A program made the position numbers and the translations under genes. 11,608 nucleotides of DNA from Gammaproteobacteria bacterium (GTDB lineage: Bacteria > Pseudomonadota > Gammaproteobacteria > Pseudomonadales > Azotimanducaceae), in the NCBI GenBank assembly GCA_009840715.1, contig VXNE01000221.1, positions 1 to 11,608 on the forward strand, in the 5' to 3' direction. Below, piece after piece: positions 6,936 through 11,608 of the stretch. The notes below the pieces were generated by a model. That model was not told the DNA's origin. It did not search any database and saw only the letters and a program-made list of their open reading frames with translations. Each line of letters begins with the position of its first letter. The first letter of the stretch is position 1.

Positions 6936-6939
<4 letters not shown>
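5758..6939 (-). CDS. CaiB/BaiF-type (family III) CoA transferase
   Basis: This 393-residue enzyme belongs to the family III CoA transferases (formyl-CoA, carnitine and related acyl-CoA transferases) or to alpha-methylacyl-CoA racemase-like relatives. It has the normal length. Family marks are the start LTDLRVIELGTLIAGPFCGQ, FGDMGADVIKVEPPGTGDPMR (24-44), the RNKKSVTLNL strand, ENFRPGTLERWGL (91-104), SGFGQTGPY (121-129) and the catalytic Asp165 in GLSIGDSLAA, followed by RTGKGQVVDSAIYE. The acyl donor and acceptor cannot be inferred. The ATG at 6939 overlaps the glnS stop as ATGA, with GGAG 5 bases before it inside glnS, so translation is coupled to glnS. The open frame extends far upstream inside glnS, but that part has no family similarity. 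Operon placement behind an aminoacyl-tRNA synthetase is unusual. The gene ends 6 bases from the dioxygenase stop. Confidence 0.93.
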
Positions 6940-8588
<1,649 letters not shown>

Positions 8589-8617
8589 GGGCGAGGGCGG
8601 TCCCGTCGAAAGCGGGC

Positions 8618-8623
8618 ATTCTA
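8618..8623 (-). promoter_or_regulatory. Possible -10 box of glnS
   Basis: On the minus strand this reads TAGAAT, a 5/6 match to the -10 consensus, 29 bases before the glnS start in a 63-base gap after the NTF2-like gene. The -35 region at normal spacing (TTCCGT) is poor, so this is tentative. Confidence 0.3.
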
Positions 8624-8651
8624 GGCATTGGCGCCGCGGGACGGAACGGAG

Positions 8652-9416
8652 TCAGGGCGCGATGATCGAACGACCGCCGATGCGCCAGGCGCCCTCCGGC
8701 CTGCCCACCAGCAACACCGCCTGGACGCGGTCTCCGTCGGTGGCCTCCCAGGTCGCCGCCACGACCGCGCCGCGCGTCCCTGCCTGGACCGTGTGGACAT
8801 CCAGAACGGAGCGCGGCCTCCCCGCCGCGGCGGCCAGTCCCTCGACGACCTGGGCATGGTTCCGGTATCGGTCGACGTGGCCGATGCCCACGTCGACGAG
8901 TGGATGGCTGACGGAACTGCCTGCCACGTCGAAATCCCCGGCCGCCAACCGGTTTAGGTGCTCGCGTACGACGCCGATCGGGGCCGACGCGTCAACCGTT
9001 TCGCCCTCCCTAAAGGAGTCCGTCCCGAAGCGGGCCTGGATCCCCCATGACCCGTCGATCCGGGTCAGGATGTAGGTCACCCGGTTGCGCAGGATCGGCT
9101 CGTCGTTGGCGTTGTATCGCGTCCAGCCGCCGGCGAGGTGGACCCTGTCCGCGGACTCGTGCACGCGCACCGGCTCGACGCCGACCGATCGCACCCACCC
9201 GGTGGCCTCGCGGGCCGACCACGAGGCGCCGGCCGCGTACTCGACCGGCGTTTCGAAGTAGAGCCCCGTGCCCCGTGCCGACACGCGGACGTGCGCGTAG
9301 CTCATCACGGCTGCCCAGCCCTCGGCGTCTTTCGCGCTGTCCGCGCGGAAGAACTGGTGGTAAGCGTCCTCCGGGGACTCGAAGGCGGGCGACCGGCTTC
9401 CGTGGGAGGTCTTCAC
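8652..9416 (-). CDS. Protein with two NTF2-like (SnoaL-type) domains
   Basis: I recognise no specific function. The 254-residue protein looks like two cone-shaped NTF2-like domains in tandem. The first (about 10-127) opens with ESPEDAYHQFFRADSAKDAEGWAAVMSYAHVRVS and closes with NRVTYILTRIDGSWGIQARFGTDSF. The second (about 135-254) opens with PIGVVREHLNRLAAGDFDVAGSSVSHPLVDV and closes with AVLLVGRPEGAWRIGGRSIIAP. Both halves show the family order: helices, a short loop, then strands ending in a G-x-W-x-I strand. Such folds serve as small-molecule binding pockets or enzymes such as isomerases and hydrolases. There is no signal peptide. The GTG at 9416 is chosen over longer in-frame starts because AGAGGAGA lies 4 bases upstream and the longer N-terminus looks random. 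It precedes glnS on the same strand and is divergent from the alpha/beta hydrolase. Confidence 0.75.
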   Translation of the reverse strand: MKTSHGSRSPAFESPEDAYHQFFRADSAKDAEGWAAVMSYAHVRVSARGTGLYFETPVEYAAGASWSAREATGWVRSVGVEPVRVHESADRVHLAGGWTRYNANDEPILRNRVTYILTRIDGSWGIQARFGTDSFREGETVDASAPIGVVREHLNRLAAGDFDVAGSSVSHPLVDVGIGHVDRYRNHAQVVEGLAAAAGRPRSVLDVHTVQAGTRGAVVAATWEATDGDRVQAVLLVGRPEGAWRIGGRSIIAP

Positions 9417-9513
9417 GGGCTCTCCTCTGCCGCAGGTGACATGTCCTTCACGAGACGCTGCGCATCTGGCCGTTCCATTCTCCGGCCCAAGCCCATAGGC
9501 TATCGCGCCAGCC
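9417..9513. promoter_or_regulatory. Divergent intergenic region of 97 bases
   Basis: This gap must hold start signals for both the minus-strand NTF2-like gene and the plus-strand hydrolase. On the minus strand AGAGGAGA (9428..9421) is a clear ribosome binding site. For the hydrolase no Shine-Dalgarno is visible. A weak -10-like TAGGCT at 9496-9501 would place transcription start only a few bases before its ATG, which would suggest a nearly leaderless mRNA. A 5-base inverted repeat, GGCCG (9468-9472) and CGGCC (9483-9487), may be an operator or chance. Confidence 0.35.
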
Positions 9514-10989
9514 ATGGAAGCGCGCTCCCTTCCCACCTCTCCCCTGCTCGTTGCGGCCCCACTCGTTGCGGGCACCGTCATGTCCGCGGCCACGGCCTTC
9601 GCCGACCTCTCGCCCTGCATGCTGACCGCCAGCGAGGGACGTCAGGAAATCCGCGGCCGCTGCACGACCCTCGAGGTCCCCCTCGATCCCGAAAATCCGG
9701 CAGGAGAGACGATCGGCCTCCACGTCGCCGTCGTCCCCGCCGTGGTCGAGACGCCGGCGCCCGACCCGGTGACCGTCATCGCCGGAGGACCGGGCGATGC
9801 GTCGACGCGTTTCTTCGCCCAGGTCCACGGCGCGTTCGAGCAGGTACGCCGCACGCGGGACATCGTGCTCGTCGACCAGCGCGGGACCGGGAAGTCCGCC
9901 CCCCTGCACTGCGAGAACTTCCGCGAGCTCGGCCCACTGGCCGACGTCGTGACCGACGTCGACACCCTGGTCGAGATGACCCTCGCATGCCTTGATGCAC
10001 TCGCACCGGACCCGCGTTTCTTCACCTCGTCCCTGGCCGTCCAGGACCTGGACCGCGTGCGCGATGCCCTGGGTTACGAACAGCTCAACGTCTACGGCAT
10101 CTCCTACGGGTCCCGCGTCGCCCAGCACTACGCGCGCCGGTTTCCGGAGCGGACCCGGAGCGTCATCCTGGACGGGGTCGTGCCGGCCGTGGTGGCGCTC
10201 GGCCCGGACACGGCAGTCGAGAGCCAGCGCGCCCTCGAGGCGATGCTCGAGCGATGCCGCACAGATCCGGCCTGCGACGCCGCGTTCCCGGAGTTGGCCC
10301 GGAACTTCGAAGCCGTCCTCACGCGGCTGGAGGCAGCACCGGCGCGCGTCGCCTTCGAGCATCCCCGCACGGCGGAGCTGCAGGAGGTGCTGGTGGACCG
10401 CCTGACGTTGGCGGGGGTGGTGCGCCTGCTGCTCTACTCGCCGGTGACGACCAGCGTGCTCCCCGTTCTCATCGACGCGGCCTGGCGCGGCGACTACCAG
10501 CCGCTCGTGACGCAGGGGTACCTCGCGTCCCTCGGCGTCGAGGAACTGGCGATGGGGCTGAACTACGCGATCGTCTGCACCGAGGACGAGCCGTTCGCGC
10601 GCGGGGTGGATCTCGAGGCGCAACGCGCGACCTACATGGGCACGGCGTTCATGGAAATGCTCGGCCGCGTCTGCGCCCGCTGGCCCCGCGGCCCCATCGA
10701 CGACGACTTCAAGGAGCCGCTTGAGAGCGACGTTCCGGTACTCTTCCTGACCGGCGAGGAGGATCCCATCACGCCGCCCCGCTACGTGCCGCTTGCCGCT
10801 CAACGATTAACGAACTACGGCGAACTCGTCGGACCGGGCCAAGGCCACGGCATGCTCGCTTCGGGGTGCGTGCCCCGCATCATGGCGGAATTCGTGGAGG
10901 CGGCCGACCCGACCGGCCTGGACCTCGACTGCGCCGAACGCATGCGGCCGTTCCCGCTGCTGACGTCGCCCCTCGGCCCGGCGCCATGA
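9514..10989 (+). CDS. Exported alpha/beta hydrolase, TAP-like peptidase type
   Basis: This 491-residue serine hydrolase resembles tripeptidyl/prolyl aminopeptidases and related esterases with a TAP-like C-terminus. Residues 1-30 look like a signal peptide ending AATAFA, so the enzyme should act in the periplasm or outside. The core has the oxyanion motif IAGGPG (89-94), IVLVDQRGTGKS (117-128), the nucleophile elbow GISYGS with Ser197, a helical lid of about 100 residues with cysteine pairs, the acid Asp417 in TGEEDPITPP, and His445 in GQGHGM. The triad is therefore complete. The likely substrates are N-terminal dipeptides, tripeptides or proline peptides, or an ester, and which of these is undetermined. 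The ATG at 9514 gives a complete signal peptide but has no ribosome binding site. Its TGA overlaps the ABC ATPase ATG (ATGA), suggesting a joint job such as processing and transport of a peptide or other small molecule. Confidence 0.9.
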   Translation: MEARSLPTSPLLVAAPLVAGTVMSAATAFADLSPCMLTASEGRQEIRGRCTTLEVPLDPENPAGETIGLHVAVVPAVVETPAPDPVTVIAGGPGDASTRFFAQVHGAFEQVRRTRDIVLVDQRGTGKSAPLHCENFRELGPLADVVTDVDTLVEMTLACLDALAPDPRFFTSSLAVQDLDRVRDALGYEQLNVYGISYGSRVAQHYARRFPERTRSVILDGVVPAVVALGPDTAVESQRALEAMLERCRTDPACDAAFPELARNFEAVLTRLEAAPARVAFEHPRTAELQEVLVDRLTLAGVVRLLLYSPVTTSVLPVLIDAAWRGDYQPLVTQGYLASLGVEELAMGLNYAIVCTEDEPFARGVDLEAQRATYMGTAFMEMLGRVCARWPRGPIDDDFKEPLESDVPVLFLTGEEDPITPPRYVPLAAQRLTNYGELVGPGQGHGMLASGCVPRIMAEFVEAADPTGLDLDCAERMRPFPLLTSPLGPAP

Positions 10990-11608
10990 TCGAGATCAAG
11001 AACCTCGAGAAGCGCTTCGGCAAGGTGCAGGCCCTCGCCGGTACGTCCTTCACCGCCCGGGACGGCGCGATCACCGGTCTCCTCGGTCCGAACGGCGCCG
11101 GCAAGTCAACGGCGCTGCGCATCCTCTGCACCGTGCTGCGTCCGGACGCGGGGACGGCTGCCGTAGACGGGATCGACGCGATGAAGGATCCCATCGGCGT
11201 CCGGGCCCGGATCGGCGTGCTCCCTCACAACGCCAACCTGTACGCCAACCTCACCACGCGGGAGAACATCGCCTACTATGCCGCGCTGCAGGGCATGGAT
11301 AACGCGGCCGGCACGGCCGCTGTCGAACGGGTCGTCGATACGCTGCAGATCGGCGACATCGCAGACCGCCGGACGAAGGGCTTCTCCCAGGGTCAGCGGA
11401 TACGCGTCGGTCTCGCCCGCGCGCTGGTACACGATCCTCGTACGCTCATCCTCGACGAACCGACGAACGGACTCGACGTGATGGCCACCCGGGCCCTCCG
11501 CGACGTCATCCGGGACCGGCGCGACGCCGGCTGCTGCGTGCTGCTGTCGAGCCACGTCATGCAGGAGGTGGCCGCGCTCTGCGACCGCATTGTCATCCTG
11601 TCCCAAGG
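10986..11608 (+). CDS. ABC transporter ATP-binding protein, NatA-like (partial, 3' end outside window)
   Basis: This is the cytosolic ATPase of an ABC-2 type exporter, with 207 codons visible before the window ends. Motifs are all present in order: Walker A GPNGAGKST (34-42), a Q-loop region reading GVLPHNANLY with His81 where the glutamine usually stands, NLTTRENI, a signature reading FSQGQ (133-137) in place of LSGGQ, Walker B LILDEP (154-159) with D-loop NGLD, and the H-loop His190 in LLSSH. The FSQGQRIRV, LPHNANLY and LDEPTNGLDVMATRALR strings are those of the NatA sodium-efflux/ABC-2 group, so permease genes should follow outside. The ATG at 10986 overlaps the hydrolase stop by 4 bases and has no good ribosome binding site of its own, which points to coupled translation. 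Sodium as the cargo is not shown by the sequence. Confidence 0.93.
   Translation, partial: MIEIKNLEKRFGKVQALAGTSFTARDGAITGLLGPNGAGKSTALRILCTVLRPDAGTAAVDGIDAMKDPIGVRARIGVLPHNANLYANLTTRENIAYYAALQGMDNAAGTAAVERVVDTLQIGDIADRRTKGFSQGQRIRVGLARALVHDPRTLILDEPTNGLDVMATRALRDVIRDRRDAGCCVLLSSHVMQEVAALCDRIVILSQ

Noticed and set aside
9448..10803. Long minus-strand open frame opposite the alpha/beta hydrolase
   Set aside because: The hydrolase frame has a complete catalytic triad and signal peptide. The antisense frame is His/Arg/Gly-rich with no recognisable domain.

Overview
The window is GC-rich chromosomal DNA from a bacterium, densely packed with genes that often overlap by 4 to 8 bases and use GTG or TTG starts as well as ATG. 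A direct glutaminyl-tRNA synthetase (GlnRS) limits the lineage to groups that charge tRNA-Gln directly. Together with a NatA-like ABC ATPase behind an alpha/beta hydrolase, a PhyH-family dioxygenase and a CaiB-type CoA transferase, this suggests an environmental Gammaproteobacterium or a similar high-GC heterotroph. That placement is inference and is not secure. There is no phage, plasmid, IS, CRISPR or rRNA/tRNA signal.

Layout: (1) 1-872, minus strand: a small membrane-anchored coiled-coil protein built on a 21-bp tandem repeat, followed by an exported metallo-beta-lactamase-fold hydrolase whose frame is closed by a TAG at the window edge, well short of the usual family length. (2) 873-1254: a non-coding divergent spacer with a candidate operator/promoter. 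(3) 1255-3634, plus strand: a zinc-dependent medium-chain dehydrogenase overlapping an MFS exporter-like transporter by 8 bases. (4) 3668-4319, plus strand: a compact type II toxin-antitoxin operon (Phd/YefM antitoxin, RelE/ParE toxin) with a perfect TATAAT box and a 4-base overlap. (5) 4372-5751, plus strand: a PhyH-family Fe(II)/2-oxoglutarate dioxygenase with a TTG start and a strong ribosome binding site. (6) 5758-8588, minus strand: glnS followed by a CaiB/BaiF-type CoA transferase with an ATGA overlap. The transferase meets the dioxygenase tail to tail with only 6 bases between stops. (7) 8652-9416, minus strand: a protein that looks like two fused NTF2-like domains. (8) 9514 to the end, plus strand: an exported alpha/beta-hydrolase (TAP-like peptidase type) overlapping by ATGA a NatA-like ABC ATPase that runs off the window.

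How the genes work together: three translationally coupled pairs stand out (dehydrogenase-MFS, glnS-CoA transferase, hydrolase-ABC ATPase) plus the toxin-antitoxin pair. Most of the window is ordinary housekeeping and catabolic chromosome. I do not see convincing evidence of a new multi-gene system. The points most worth checking are the Lys-to-Thr change in the GlnRS KMSKS-type loop, the early stop in the metallo-hydrolase, the 21-bp repeat array and the inverted repeat over the dehydrogenase promoter.
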